Source of the DNA: Breoghania sp. L-A4
Lineage (GTDB): Bacteria > Pseudomonadota > Alphaproteobacteria > Rhizobiales > Stappiaceae
Length of the DNA: 64,000 nucleotides
Assembly (NCBI RefSeq): GCF_003432385.1
Contig: NZ_CP031841.1
Coordinates: forward strand, 3,449,579 to 3,513,578
Direction of reading: 5' to 3'
Below are positions 47,446 through 56,559 of this stretch, in pieces. A program made the translations under genes and the position numbers. Numbering within the stretch: position 1 is the first letter of the stretch; every line of letters begins with the position of its first letter. Under the pieces are notes generated by a model. The model searched no databases, had not been told where the DNA came from, and was given only the letters and a program-made list of their open reading frames with translations.

Positions 47446-47463
47446 GTCTCAGATTTGTGACAT
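47446..47463 (-). promoter_or_regulatory. Pho box of plcP-agt
   Basis: On the minus strand the two 7-base repeats ATGTCAC and CTGAGAC flank an AAAT spacer. Against the consensus CTGTCAT repeats this is 6/7 and about 5/7. A possible -10 element GTTAAT starts nine bases downstream, the spacing seen at PhoB-activated promoters. It lies about 45 bases before the plcP start. Confidence 0.75.
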
Positions 47464-47572
47464 GGGACGGCGATCTTCCCCGACGGTAGAAGGACATAGT
47501 CTTTGACCCCTCGCGCGCCGCGCGGTAGAGGATCGGGCAGGACACCGCAATCGTTCACAGAGGGGACACATC

Positions 47573-48351
47573 ATGGATCTGGGTATTTCAGGCCGCCGCG
47601 CGATTGTCTGCGCATCGAGCCGCGGATTGGGGCGCGGCTGCGCCACGGCGCTGGCGCAGGCCGGCTGCGAAGTGGTGATCAACGGCCTCGACAAGGAACG
47701 GCTCGACGCCACGGCAGAGGCCATCCGCAACGCCACGGGCGCCAGGGTGATCGCGGTCGCGGCCGACGTCTCGACCCCGATGGTCAGAAGGCCCTACTGG
47801 ACGCCTGCCCGGATCCCGACATTCTGGTCAACAACAACGGCGGCCCGCCGCGCAAGGATTTCCGGGAACTCGACCGCGCCGCGATGCTGGCCGGCGTGAC
47901 GCAAAACATGATCACGCCGATCGAGCTCATCCAGGCGACCATCGACGGCATGGCGGCGCGCGGGTTCGGCCGCATCGTCAACATCACCTCGATGTCCGTG
48001 CGCATGCCGATCGAGGGGCTGGATCTGTCGAGCGGCGCTCGCGCCGGACTGACGGCGTTCCTCGCCGGCGTCTGCCGGACGGTTGCCGACAAGGGCGTGA
48101 CGATCAACAACATCCTGCCCGGCAAGATGGACACCGACCGCCTGCGCGGCGGATTTGCCCGCGCCGCGGAGCAGTCGGGCATGAGCCTCGAGGAAGTCCG
48201 CAAGATCCAGGCGGACGAGGTTCCCGCCAAGCGCTTCGGCACGGCGGAGGAATTCGGCCAGACCTGCGCCTTCCTGTGCTCCGCCCACGCCGGCTACATC
48301 ACCGGCCAGAACATCCTGCTCGACGGCGGGTTGTATCCGGCAGCGTTCTGA
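47573..48351 (+). CDS. Short-chain dehydrogenase-like protein lacking the catalytic Tyr (one-base frameshift)
   Basis: SDR fold with cofactor motif ASSRGLGRG and NNNGG. The frame breaks at the C4 run 47775-47778; one extra C restores VSTPDGQKALLDACPDPDI and a 259-residue protein ending LLDGGLYPAAF. Where a classical SDR has YxxxK, this protein has LSSGARAGL, so Tyr and Lys are both replaced. I recall a subgroup labelled 3-oxoacyl-ACP reductase-like with the same replacement; its activity is unclear. Confidence 0.82.
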
Positions 48352-48383
48352 TCAGGCGATCAGGAAGCTGGAAACGGAACGAC

Positions 48384-48412
48384 AAAGGGCCGGTCAATCG
48401 ACCGGCCCTTTT
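48384..48412. terminator. Bidirectional intrinsic terminator
   Basis: AAAGGGCCGGT and ACCGGCCCTTTT form an 11-bp stem around CAATCG, between two convergent genes. Confidence 0.9.
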
Positions 48413-48439
48413 CTATTGCATCCGCTCAGGAGCTTTGGA

Positions 48440-49674
48440 TCAGAAGGAATACCGCAGCGCCGCGGACACGATGTTGACCGAAGAATCGACGTCACCGGTG
48501 TAGGTCAGACCTGCAAAATCCTGATGCCCCGCAACGATGTTCACCCGCGTGTCGTTGGCGGTGAAGATGTGGGTATAGCCGAGATCGAGCGACAGGTTCT
48601 CCATCGGCTTGTAGGTCATGCCCGCGCTGAGCCAGATTCGGTCGTCGTCCGGAAGGCGCAGGGAACGGATGCCCGTGTCGATCGGCGACATTTCGTAGGC
48701 GGCGCCGGCGCGTAGGGTCAGCTGTTCGTTCCAGTCGTACTCGCCACCCAAGGCGAAGAACCAGCCGTCATCGTAGTTGAACGGCAGGGTGCTGATTGTC
48801 GCACCGGTCGCCTTTGAAATGATAGCCGGTGCCTTCAAGCGGCTCCAGTTTGTCCACTCGACCGTACCAAGCACGCGGAACTGATCCGTGATCCGCTGCT
48901 TCACGGAAAAGGTCACCATTTCAGGAGTAATCAAGCTCGCAGTGATCGGTGTCGCAACACCGCCAATCGTAAGGTTGCCGTCCAGCTTGTGGCTGACCCC
49001 GAACGAAACCCCAAACCGATGTCGGTTCCCTGCATCGGCGTCACGGTCACACCGGCGGTGAAACCAAAGCCGAAATCGTCACCGGTCAATTCGAGACCAG
49101 GAGTCCCGGGAGCAACGCCCAAAGCCCGGGTCAGCCGGACATCCAGGTACTGCACCTGCAGTCCCATGGCGACCGAGATCATGTCATTGAACTTGTAGCC
49201 GACGATCGGGTTGGCGTTGACGGAGAACACTTCCGACGTGCGGGCGTAAACCTGGCCGGACCAATCGGGCCCCGCCTTGGTGCTCAAACCGAACTGGCTG
49301 TTAACCGCGAGGCCAAGATAGATTTCCTCGTTGACCTGATAGCCGAAATAGCTGGCCGGAACCCAGGCGTCGGAGCCCATGTCGCCGCTCCCGCCGAACG
49401 GCGCGGTCGCAACGGTCGCGTCCGGCGTGATTTCGACTTCCGGAACGATGAACGTGCTGTTTGACTCCGCCGTGAACCCCTTTGTGTTCGTCACCGTCGC
49501 GGAGTTCCAGAACATCGAAGAGATCGACGGGCCGCCCGCCGCGTTGCCCGCGAACGACATGCCCTGATAATAGGCGCTCTGCTCGCGCAACGCGAAGGCG
49601 CCGGCGAACGCATCGCCTGTACCGGCAATCGCCATCGCCACCGTCGCCAAAAGTATCGCTCTTTTTTCCAGCAT
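48440..49674 (-). CDS. FadL/OmpP1-family outer-membrane protein (one-base frameshift)
   Basis: Outer-membrane beta-barrel for long-chain fatty acids or other hydrophobic compounds. It starts MLEKRAILLATVAMAIAG, a signal peptide cleaved near AFA, then GAFALREQSAYYQGMSFAGN, the FadL plug region. The frame breaks at CCCC 48997-49000; one extra base restores FRSGVSHKLDGNL and gives 411 residues ending NIVSAALRYSF, with terminal Phe as usual for barrels. Probable sequence error. An acyl-CoA ligase gene (61442) is in the window but distant. Confidence 0.87.
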
Positions 49675-50237
49675 TGCCGTTCCCACCCAGACTGTTTCGC
49701 ATGTGCGGTCCCGCAAGCGCTTCAAACAAGCCAGACCCGAGCTCGTGATCTTTTGAAGCAACGCGACCGCCAAGCAGCTTTTGCGCTGATTTGTCACGCA
49801 TCGTACCGATCAAATTTGCACACAAGCAACATCGTTTTCGGTTCCGGCTGGCGTTGCCAACAGACGCCAATATCGCTCAAAAGCTCTTGCGAAGCATATC
49901 GCAGCGCTCCCAAGAAATAGGATGCGCTAACCAACCTTTTGCAATTGAATATCTTTTTAGCGAATGACGCACGGCGGGACCCCGTTCCAATCCATGTGTC
50001 CGCACGCCGTCCAGACCAATTCCGTTGCAACAATTCCACCTATAGGTGCAAAATGGCAACAGATTTAGCGCGCTGAATACCATTACATTACGTTAGGAAA
50101 GCACCTTCCCCAAGGGAACGTGGGTACACCGCAATTGTCCGGGTATTTCTGCACGCGTCCCCTTGCATCAAACAGACCCGCCGCCCATCATCCGCGCCAA
50201 TTCAAGAAACATAATCAGCTCGTTCCCGGGAGATACC
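49675..50237. other. Non-coding gap between porin and FAH genes
   Basis: A divergent promoter region with lower GC than its surroundings. I checked both strands for tRNA-like folds and for recognisable small proteins and found nothing convincing. Confidence 0.45.
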
Positions 50238-51079
50238 ATGAAGTTTGTCCGTTTTGGCCCGCGCGGCGCCGAGAAGCCTGGTCTCATCGACGCCGGCGGC
50301 ACGATTCGCGATCTGTCCGCCCATGTGGCCGATTTCGACCACTCCACCATCGCTCCTGCCATGCTGGCCGCGCTCGCGGCTCACGATGCGGCGACGCTTC
50401 CGGCCGTTGACGCGGACGTCCGCCTCGGCTCGCCGATCGCCTCCATCGGCCATTTCATCGCGGTGGGGCTGAACTATGCCGACCACGCGGCCGAGGCCGG
50501 GATGCCGATCCCCTCGGAGCCGCTGCTGTTTTCCAAGGCGCCGAGCTCGCTCTCGGGGCCCAATGACGATGTCATCCTGCCGACCAACGCCACCAAGGGC
50601 GACTGGGAGGTCGAGCTGGCGATCGTCATCGGCGCGCACGCCTACAATATTTCAGAAGCCGATGCGCTGTCGTGTGTCGCCGGCTACACGATCTGCAACG
50701 ACGTTTCCGAGCGCAGCTGGCAGCTCGAGGGCACCGGTCAGTGGCTCAAGGGCAAGAGCGCGCCGACCTTCGGCCCGCTCGGCCCGTGGCTGGTGACGCC
50801 GGACGAACTCGGCGATCCGCAGGCGCTGGACATGTTCCTCGACGTGAGCGGCGAGCGCATGCAGACCGGCAACACGGCGACCATGGTGTTCACCTGCGCC
50901 CAGTGCATCGCCTACACCTCGACGCTGATGGCACTGGAACCCGGTGACGTGATCATCACCGGCACGCCCCGGGCGTCGGCCTCGGCATGAAGCCGCCGCG
51001 GTTCCTGAAGGTCGGCGACGAAATGCGCCTGGGCATCCAGGGCCTCGGCGAACAGCGTCAGACGGTCGTCGCGGGCTGA
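50238..51079 (+). CDS. Fumarylacetoacetate-hydrolase family protein (one-base frameshift near the 3' end)
   Basis: Hydrolase or decarboxylase acting on 2-oxoacid-type compounds. It has the FAH motifs FIAVGLNYADHAAEAG, the metal-binding WEVELAIVIG and NDVSER, and KGKSAPTFGPLGPW. The frame breaks at CCCC 50967-50970; one extra C turns GTPRASASA-stop into the conserved GTPPGVGLGMKPPRFLKVGD and extends to a TGA at 51077-51079 (280 residues). The closest functions are 2,4-diketo-3-deoxy-L-fuconate hydrolase or ureidoglycolate lyase-like; the substrate is unknown. Confidence 0.87.
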
Positions 51080-51102
51080 TCAGTCTGCAATCGAACACGA
51101 AG

Positions 51103-51137
51103 AAGCCGGCGATCCCCAATGGAACCGCCGGCTTTTT
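51103..51137 (+). terminator. Intrinsic terminator after the FAH gene
   Basis: AAGCCGGCG pairs with CGCCGGCTT and is followed by a T run. It also lies downstream of the convergent TRAP gene. Confidence 0.88.
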
Positions 51138-51161
51138 CACGTCCAGAATGGACAGGGTCTC

Positions 51162-52283
51162 CTACCCGCGTGCGGACAAAAACGCCTGCTGGCTGATCTT
51201 GCTCCACGGCGCAATCCGCTCACGCGCCGCCTTGAAGCTCTCATAGACCGCCTGGCTGGCCGGATCTTTCTCCGCAAACGTCGCCAGCACCTCGTCGGCC
51301 GCCATTCGCGCCGCCTTCAGCACGACATCGGGATAGCTTTTCACGGTGACGCCGTAAGTGTCCGTCAGCTCCAAGAGCTGGCCGGCATTCATCCATTCGC
51401 TTTCGCTCAGCGCCAGCGCGTTTTCCGCCCTGAACACATGCTCGACGATGGCTTTCAGGTCCTCTGGCAGACCCTCGAAGGCATTGCCGTTGACCAGCGC
51501 CTCGCCGGTGCCGTTGGGCTCGTGGAAGCCGGGCCCATAATAGAGTTTCGTCGCCTTGTGGAATCCCATGGCGAGATCGCTCCAGGGACCGAGGAACTCG
51601 GCCGCATCGATGACGCCTGTCTGAAGCGCGGTGAGGATTTCCGACGGCGGCAGCGAGACGGGTGTGGCGCCCAGCTTGCGCATGACCTCGCCGCCCAAGC
51701 CCGGCATGCGGATCTTCAGGCCTTCGATGTCATCGAGCGTGTTGATTTCCTTGTTGAACCAGCCGCCCATCTGGAACCCGGTGTTGCCACCCATGAAGGG
51801 TTTGACGCCGAAGGGCGCATAGAGCGTGTCCCAGACTTCCTGGCCGCCGCCCTGCTCGATCCACATCATGTGCTCCAGCGGCGTCAGGCCGAAGGGCACG
51901 GCGGTGAAGAAGGCGGCCGCGGGCATCTTGCCCTGCCAGAAGAAGGACGCCGAATGCCCGAGCTGCGCGGTGCCGCTGGACACCGCGTCAAAGACCTCCA
52001 GCGCAGGCACCAGCTCGCCCGCCGCATAGAGCCGCACGCGCATGCGGCCGCCGCTCAGCAGGCCGATGTTGTCGGCGATCCGCTGCGCCGTGACGCCCGG
52101 ACCGGGCAGGTTCTTCGGCCAAGAGGTGACCATCTTCCATTCGATGACCGGCTGCTCGTCGCCAGACTGGGCGATGGCGGGCGCAGCGAGCCCCGCCGCG
52201 GCGACGCCCGTGGCACCGGCAAGCAACACATTCCGCCGCGAGATCGCAGCGCCTGGCAGCCCCTTGTCACTGGTTTCGGTCAT
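51162..52283 (-). CDS. TRAP transporter binding protein, TakP-like
   Basis: A 373-residue DctP-family periplasmic binding protein. A twin-arginine signal (SRRNVLLAG) is followed by AAPAIAQ. The mature part (EWKMVTSWPKN, GGNTGFQMGGWFNKEINTL, GLKIRMPGLGGEVMRKLG) resembles TakP, which binds pyruvate and other 2-oxoacids. No DctQ/DctM membrane subunits are adjacent. The ATG overlaps the thiD stop by four bases, placing it as third gene of the TPP-riboswitch operon. Confidence 0.88.
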   Translation of the reverse strand: MTETSDKGLPGAAISRRNVLLAGATGVAAAGLAAPAIAQSGDEQPVIEWKMVTSWPKNLPGPGVTAQRIADNIGLLSGGRMRVRLYAAGELVPALEVFDAVSSGTAQLGHSASFFWQGKMPAAAFFTAVPFGLTPLEHMMWIEQGGGQEVWDTLYAPFGVKPFMGGNTGFQMGGWFNKEINTLDDIEGLKIRMPGLGGEVMRKLGATPVSLPPSEILTALQTGVIDAAEFLGPWSDLAMGFHKATKLYYGPGFHEPNGTGEALVNGNAFEGLPEDLKAIVEHVFRAENALALSESEWMNAGQLLELTDTYGVTVKSYPDVVLKAARMAADEVLATFAEKDPASQAVYESFKAARERIAPWSKISQQAFLSARG

Positions 52284-53092
52284 TGCGTGTTCTCCGTCCA
52301 TTGAGCATGGAAGTGATGCACCGGCCCGTGACCGGCACCGATCGTCAGATCGTCGGCGGCCCTGATCGCCGCGGTTACATAGTCCTTGGCGGCAGCGACG
52401 GCGGCGGCAAGATCCAGCCCGCGCGCCAGCCCCGCCGCGATGGCCGAGGACAATGTGCAGCCGGTGCCATGGGTGTTCTTCGTCTCAAGGCGCGGCGCGG
52501 TGAACCATCGCGCGCCATTGGCGCTCAGCAGAATATCGGCGCTCTCCGCCCCATCCCCATGGCCGCCCTTGACCAGCACGGCGCGCGGACCCAGCGCCAG
52601 CAGCGCCTCCGCCTGCGCCTGCATCTGCGCGCGCGTCTCGGCGACCGGCGCATCCAGGATTCGTGCCGCCTCATGCAGGTTGGGCGTGATCAGCGCCGCG
52701 CGCGGAAACAGTTCCGCAACCAGCACCGCCACAGCCTCATTGGCGAGAAGCGGATCGCCCGAGGCCGCCACCATGACGGGATCGAGCACGGCATCGGTGC
52801 GATCGAAGGCGTCCAGCCCACGGGCCACCGCCTCGATGACGGCGGGCCGCGACAGCATGCCGATCTTCACAGCGTCCACCTTGAGATCGGAGAACACCGC
52901 GTCCATCTGCGCGCGAACAAAGTCCGGCGGCACATCGTAGATGCCGGTGACGCCCAGCGTGTTCTGCGCGGTCAGCGCCGCGATGACGCTGGCGCCATAG
53001 ACGCCGAGCGCGGAAAAGGTCTTCAGATCAGCCTGAATGCCCGCGCCGCCGCCGGAATCGGATCCGGCGATTGTTACGGCGATTGCCGTCAT
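52280..53092 (-). CDS. thiD: ThiD, HMP / HMP-phosphate kinase
   Basis: A 270-residue kinase that phosphorylates 4-amino-5-hydroxymethyl-2-methylpyrimidine for thiamine synthesis. Signatures are IAGSDSGGGAGIQADLKTF, DPVMVAASGDPLL and NTHGTGCTLSSAIAAGLA. ATGA overlaps occur at both ends: with thiM upstream and with the TRAP gene downstream. ThiE, often in the same operon, is absent. Confidence 0.95.
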   Translation of the reverse strand: MTAIAVTIAGSDSGGGAGIQADLKTFSALGVYGASVIAALTAQNTLGVTGIYDVPPDFVRAQMDAVFSDLKVDAVKIGMLSRPAVIEAVARGLDAFDRTDAVLDPVMVAASGDPLLANEAVAVLVAELFPRAALITPNLHEAARILDAPVAETRAQMQAQAEALLALGPRAVLVKGGHGDGAESADILLSANGARWFTAPRLETKNTHGTGCTLSSAIAAGLARGLDLAAAVAAAKDYVTAAIRAADDLTIGAGHGPVHHFHAQWTENTQ

Positions 53093-53898
53093 TGTGCTGT
53101 TACTCCCAAATCGGTTGCGCGCGGATCCCCATCCGCTTCCTCGACGGCGACGCGGGCGGCCCTGCGCAGCGTGTCGCCATCCAGCGTGTACAGCGCATCC
53201 AGCAAAGAGACCGCGAAACTCCCCGGCCCTCTCGCCTCGCCCGCCGCGATTTCTCCCGCGACCCCGACGACAGTGAAAGCGCAAACGGCGGAGCGCAGGG
53301 GATCGTGCTCGACGGCCAGGAAAGCGCTGGCCACCGCCGTCGCCGCACACCCCATGGCCGTCACCCGTGCCATCAGCGGATGACCGTTGGACAGGGCCGC
53401 CGAACGTCCGCCGTCGCTGATACGGTCAACCTCGCCGGTCAGCGCCACGCAGGTGAGCTTGCGCACCGCGTAATGCGCCGCCGTCTCGCCGGGTTCCGCC
53501 AGAGAGGCGAATTCCTCGGCATTGGCGCGCACAATCATGGGTTCCCGGTCGACCAGCGCGCGCGCCAGAGCCAGCCGCTCGGGCGAGCGGTTGACCAGCA
53601 CCGGATCCAGCACCCAAGGCGTTTGTGTCTCAAGCGCTGCATCAAGCGCCAGGTCAATGGCGTCGCGCCGCTCGCGGTCGAGCGTCCCCAGATTGACCAG
53701 CAATGCGTCAGCGCTGGAGACGAAGGCCGGCACCTCCGAGGGTGCCACGGTCATCGACGGCCTGACGCCCAGCGCCAGCAGCATGTTGGCGGAAAAGTTC
53801 TGCGCCACCGCGTTGGTGATGCAGTGCACCCGCACCTTTGCGCCGCGCAATCGCTCCAGCGAGTCCGCCAGATGATCCATATCGACAACCGGTGTCAT
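53089..53898 (-). CDS. thiM: ThiM, hydroxyethylthiazole kinase
   Basis: A 269-residue salvage kinase for the thiazole half of thiamine. It has VHCITNAVAQNFSANMLLALG, the hallmark N-terminal motif, plus VLDPVLVNRSPERL and VTAMGCAATAVASAF. The ATG at 53898 (MTPVVDMDHLADSL) is chosen; a second ATG lies six codons on. It is the first gene after the TPP riboswitch. Confidence 0.94.
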   Translation of the reverse strand: MTPVVDMDHLADSLERLRGAKVRVHCITNAVAQNFSANMLLALGVRPSMTVAPSEVPAFVSSADALLVNLGTLDRERRDAIDLALDAALETQTPWVLDPVLVNRSPERLALARALVDREPMIVRANAEEFASLAEPGETAAHYAVRKLTCVALTGEVDRISDGGRSAALSNGHPLMARVTAMGCAATAVASAFLAVEHDPLRSAVCAFTVVGVAGEIAAGEARGPGSFAVSLLDALYTLDGDTLRRAARVAVEEADGDPRATDLGVTAQ

Positions 53899-54332
53899 TG
53901 TCCCGGGCACTCCTTGCGGCCGCCGCGCGTTGACAGGCGTGAACGCGCTGATGACCCGTGTCCCGGCCGCAATGGCGACTGGAGCAATGGCACCGTAAGG
54001 CTCGCGCCGGTTAAATCGTTGGTGGAATCGTGAGCGCCGCATGACGCAGGCGTTGCTGCTGACATCATTCCCATTCCCTCCGCCGGCATGATCCGGTTCA
54101 GGTTCAAGGGGTTGGCAAAATGCCTCTCAGCCGGATCGGCACCCCCATGAGACGGCCAACAGCTACCGCGCCCGCCGGTCCATTGCAACCCCCGGGGCGC
54201 GGCCCCGCCTCGGCCGTCTTCCACCGCAACCGGAGCCACGGCCTCTTGTTCTCGGCGTCACAATCCGGTTCACTGCGGCGAACACGCGCGCGGCGGCCCG
54301 CTATCGCGACGCACGCAAAACCGGAGAGACTC
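53899..54332. other. Intergenic region holding the TPP riboswitch
   Basis: Besides the riboswitch (54066-54148, minus strand), the 54149-54332 part is the promoter and leader region for the divergent genes. The 53899-54065 part is the expression platform and leader of thiM. No other feature was recognised. Confidence 0.6.
54066..54148 (-). promoter_or_regulatory. TPP riboswitch (THI element)
   Basis: On the minus strand the conserved landmarks occur in order: GGGGGTGCC, GGCTGAGAGGC, CCCTTGAACCTGAACCGG, then ATGCCGGCGGAGGGAA. They match the thi-box P2-P5 core. When bound to thiamine pyrophosphate it is expected to turn off thiM-thiD and the attached TRAP gene. Confidence 0.95.
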
Positions 54333-54569
54333 ATGAAGCCGTTTTTCGTCCTCATCAAGTGCCGGCTCGGCAAGGCCTATGAGGTCGCGGGCGAAATCGC
54401 CGACGCGGAAATCGCCTCCGAGATCTACTCGACCGCGGGCGATTACGACCTGCTGGCAAAATTCTACGTCGAGGACGACGCCGACATCGGCCATTTCGTG
54501 AACGAAAAGGTCCACTGCATCGACAACATCCAGGACACCAAGACGATCATCACGTTCAAGGCGTTCTGA
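54333..54569 (+). CDS. Stand-alone Lrp/AsnC ligand-binding (RAM) domain protein
   Basis: A 78-residue protein consisting only of the RAM domain of Lrp regulators (FVLIKCRLGKAYEVAGEIAD, IYSTAGDYDLLAKFYVED, NIQDTKTIITFKAF), without a DNA-binding domain. Such proteins may bind amino acids or modulate full-length Lrp. GGAGAG is the ribosome binding site. Its last codons form the first unit of the tandem repeat that follows. Confidence 0.9.
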   Translation: MKPFFVLIKCRLGKAYEVAGEIADAEIASEIYSTAGDYDLLAKFYVEDDADIGHFVNEKVHCIDNIQDTKTIITFKAF

Positions 54570-54663
54570 CCGACGAAGCCGGTCGGGCAAGGCGTTCTGA
54601 CCGGCCAGGCCGGTCGGGCAAGGCGTTCTGACCGGCAGCGCCGACCAGGCAAGGCGTTCTGAG
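54558..54663 (+). repeat. 31-base tandem repeat, about 3.4 copies
   Basis: Units begin AAGGCGTTCTGACC at 54558, 54589, 54620 and (partial) 54651. Unit 1 contains the last codons and stop of the RAM-domain gene. Each full unit contains a small inverted repeat around GCCGG. It appears to have arisen by tandem duplication of the gene's 3' end. Confidence 0.9.
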
Positions 54664-54678
54664 ATTGGGGAGGCTGTC

Positions 54679-55077
54679 ATGATCCGCATCGCCGCGCTTG
54701 TCGCGTGCCTCGCTTGGCCGGTCACGGCCGGTGCGCAGATGCCGGATGAGCAGGTCAAGCAGATCCTCACCATGACCAAGGCCAACTGGGTGGCGTTTCG
54801 CGACTGGCAGGGGCGGCAGTTAATCTACTTCACCCACCTGGAAGCTTGGAAATGCGGCATCGGCGCCGTGCGCTACGGGCTCAACGACGATCCGGTGGAA
54901 ACCGTCTGGACGCTGGAGGCCTGCAACCCGAATGCGCCCAACGCGGTGACCAAGGAGATCCCGTATCTCTCCCTGCCCGCCAATTCGGCGCAGAGCATCT
55001 CTGTGCAACTGACCTTCAAGGACGGCACGACAAGCGCGATCGAGACATTTGCCTATGATCCGGATGTGGGGCAGTAG
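54679..55077 (+). CDS. Small exported protein of unknown function
   Basis: A 132-residue protein with signal peptide MIRIAALVACLAWPVTAGA. The mature part contains a pair of cysteines (AWKCGIG and LEACNPN) that could form a disulfide. No family recognised. Confidence 0.7.
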   Translation: MIRIAALVACLAWPVTAGAQMPDEQVKQILTMTKANWVAFRDWQGRQLIYFTHLEAWKCGIGAVRYGLNDDPVETVWTLEACNPNAPNAVTKEIPYLSLPANSAQSISVQLTFKDGTTSAIETFAYDPDVGQ

Positions 55078-55164
55078 GCGCGGGTCCTGGGCGACAATTT
55101 TCCAAGGACACGATCCGTGTCATCGCGCATGATCGGCGATGGACTATGGCTAGGGGGGCGCACG

Positions 55165-55428
55165 ATGAAAGACGACATCTCTACACCGAACAGCACACGG
55201 GCGATCGCGCATTGGCGGATCATTCTCGCCGCTATCCTCGATTTCCTGACGGCATTCTTTGTCATCGGCTACAGCGTCGCGCGTGTATCCGGTGACACGA
55301 CCGATGATGGTTTCAAGCTGAACGGAATGCCGGCGCTAGTCATGTTCGCTTTGATCGTCGCTTATTTCTGGATCGGCAGAAAGTACCTCGGCGGCACGCT
55401 GTGGCAGCGCCTTCTCAAAGCACGATAA
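55165..55428 (+). CDS. RDD-like small membrane protein
   Basis: An 87-residue protein with two hydrophobic segments (IILAAILDFLTAFFVIGY and ALVMFALIVAYFWIG) and a GGTLWQRLLKAR tail that resembles RDD-family proteins. Function is unknown. A longer start at 55117 is possible, but the ATG at 55165 gives a cleaner N-terminus. Confidence 0.65.
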   Translation: MKDDISTPNSTRAIAHWRIILAAILDFLTAFFVIGYSVARVSGDTTDDGFKLNGMPALVMFALIVAYFWIGRKYLGGTLWQRLLKAR

Positions 55429-55443
55429 GCGGTCCTGACCTCG

Positions 55444-56423
55444 TCACGCCTTGGACGGCGTCTGCGCGCGCCTGGCGCGGGTGCGGTCGATGCCGAGGCG
55501 ATGCTCGCGGAAGATGACGAACAGGCCCGCCGCAATCACCAGCGTGGCGCCGCCGACGACCCATGGCCCCGGAACTTCGGAAAACACCAGCCAGCCGACG
55601 GCCGTCGCCCAGATCATCGTCGTGTAGTCGAAGGGCGCGATCGTCGAGGCGTCGGCGTTGCGATAGCTCTGGGTGAGGAAAATCTGCCCCACCCCCCGAC
55701 CAGGCCGGTGGCGACCAGCAACACCCATTGCTGCGGGTCGGGCATCACCCAGGCCCACGACGGCCAGGCCCAGCCGATCGGAAGCGTCATCAGCGCCATG
55801 ACGGAGGACGACCCCGAAAACCACAGCACAATGGTGGCGGATCGTTCGGTGAGGATCAGCTTGCGCACGATGATCGCCGCCAGCGCCATGAAAATGGTGC
55901 CGATGAAGGCGAGCAAGGCTCCGAATGCGGTGTCGCCATGCATGTCGGTCGTGCCGAGATGCGGATAAAGGATGATCAGAACGCCGAAGAAGCCGACGCC
56001 GACGGCGCTCCAGCGATAAATGCCCACCACCTCGCCTAGGACGAAGACCGCCAGCACCACCGTCATCAGCGGCGCGGCGTAGCTGATCGCGGTGGCGTCC
56101 GGCAGCGGGATATAGGCAAGCGCCGCGAAATTCAGCGTCATGGCGGTAACGCCGATGAAGGAGCGGAAGAAGTGCCCGAAGGGCCGGGTTGTCCTGATCG
56201 ACGAAAGCAACCGTCTCTGCCACATCATCCACACGAGAACGGGAACCATGCCGGCGAAATTGCGCGCGAAGACGATCTCGCCCGTGGGCACGTCGCCGCT
56301 CAACTGCTTCACCATGGCCGCCATGATGACGAAGACGATGGTGGAGAGGATTTTCAGCGTGATGCCGGCCAGCGGCCGCTGTTCAGTCTGGCCGATTTCC
56401 GATGCATCGAAAGAAGCGGACAT
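55444..56423 (-). CDS. DMT/EamA-family transporter (one-base frameshift)
   Basis: Ten-helix drug/metabolite transporter. The N-terminal two thirds run in one frame from the ATG at 56423, including ALAYIPLPDATAISYAAPL, and the last part in another. Adding one base in the C6 run 55692-55697 (plus strand) restores GLVGGVGQIFLTQSYRNADA and 326 residues. Probable sequence error. It is a paralogue of the gene at 59402. Confidence 0.87.
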
Positions 56424-56559
56424 GGATTTTCCTTATCGGAGGCAATCCCCTTGTCCGCCCCAGACATTGATATTTCGAGAACGAAGCGCCACTGCCCCGA
56501 AGAAGACATGACGCCGCACGGGTCTTCCGCGCGGCGTCTGAACGTTCAACCAAGCCGGA

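Noticed and set aside
49794-50083. Possible small protein or tRNA-like RNA in the porin-FAH gap
   Set aside because: No acceptor-stem pairing or anticodon arm could be drawn, and the short frames there lack ribosome binding sites and family resemblance.
54558-54663. CRISPR-like repeat
   Set aside because: The units are directly adjacent with no unique spacers and there are no cas genes.
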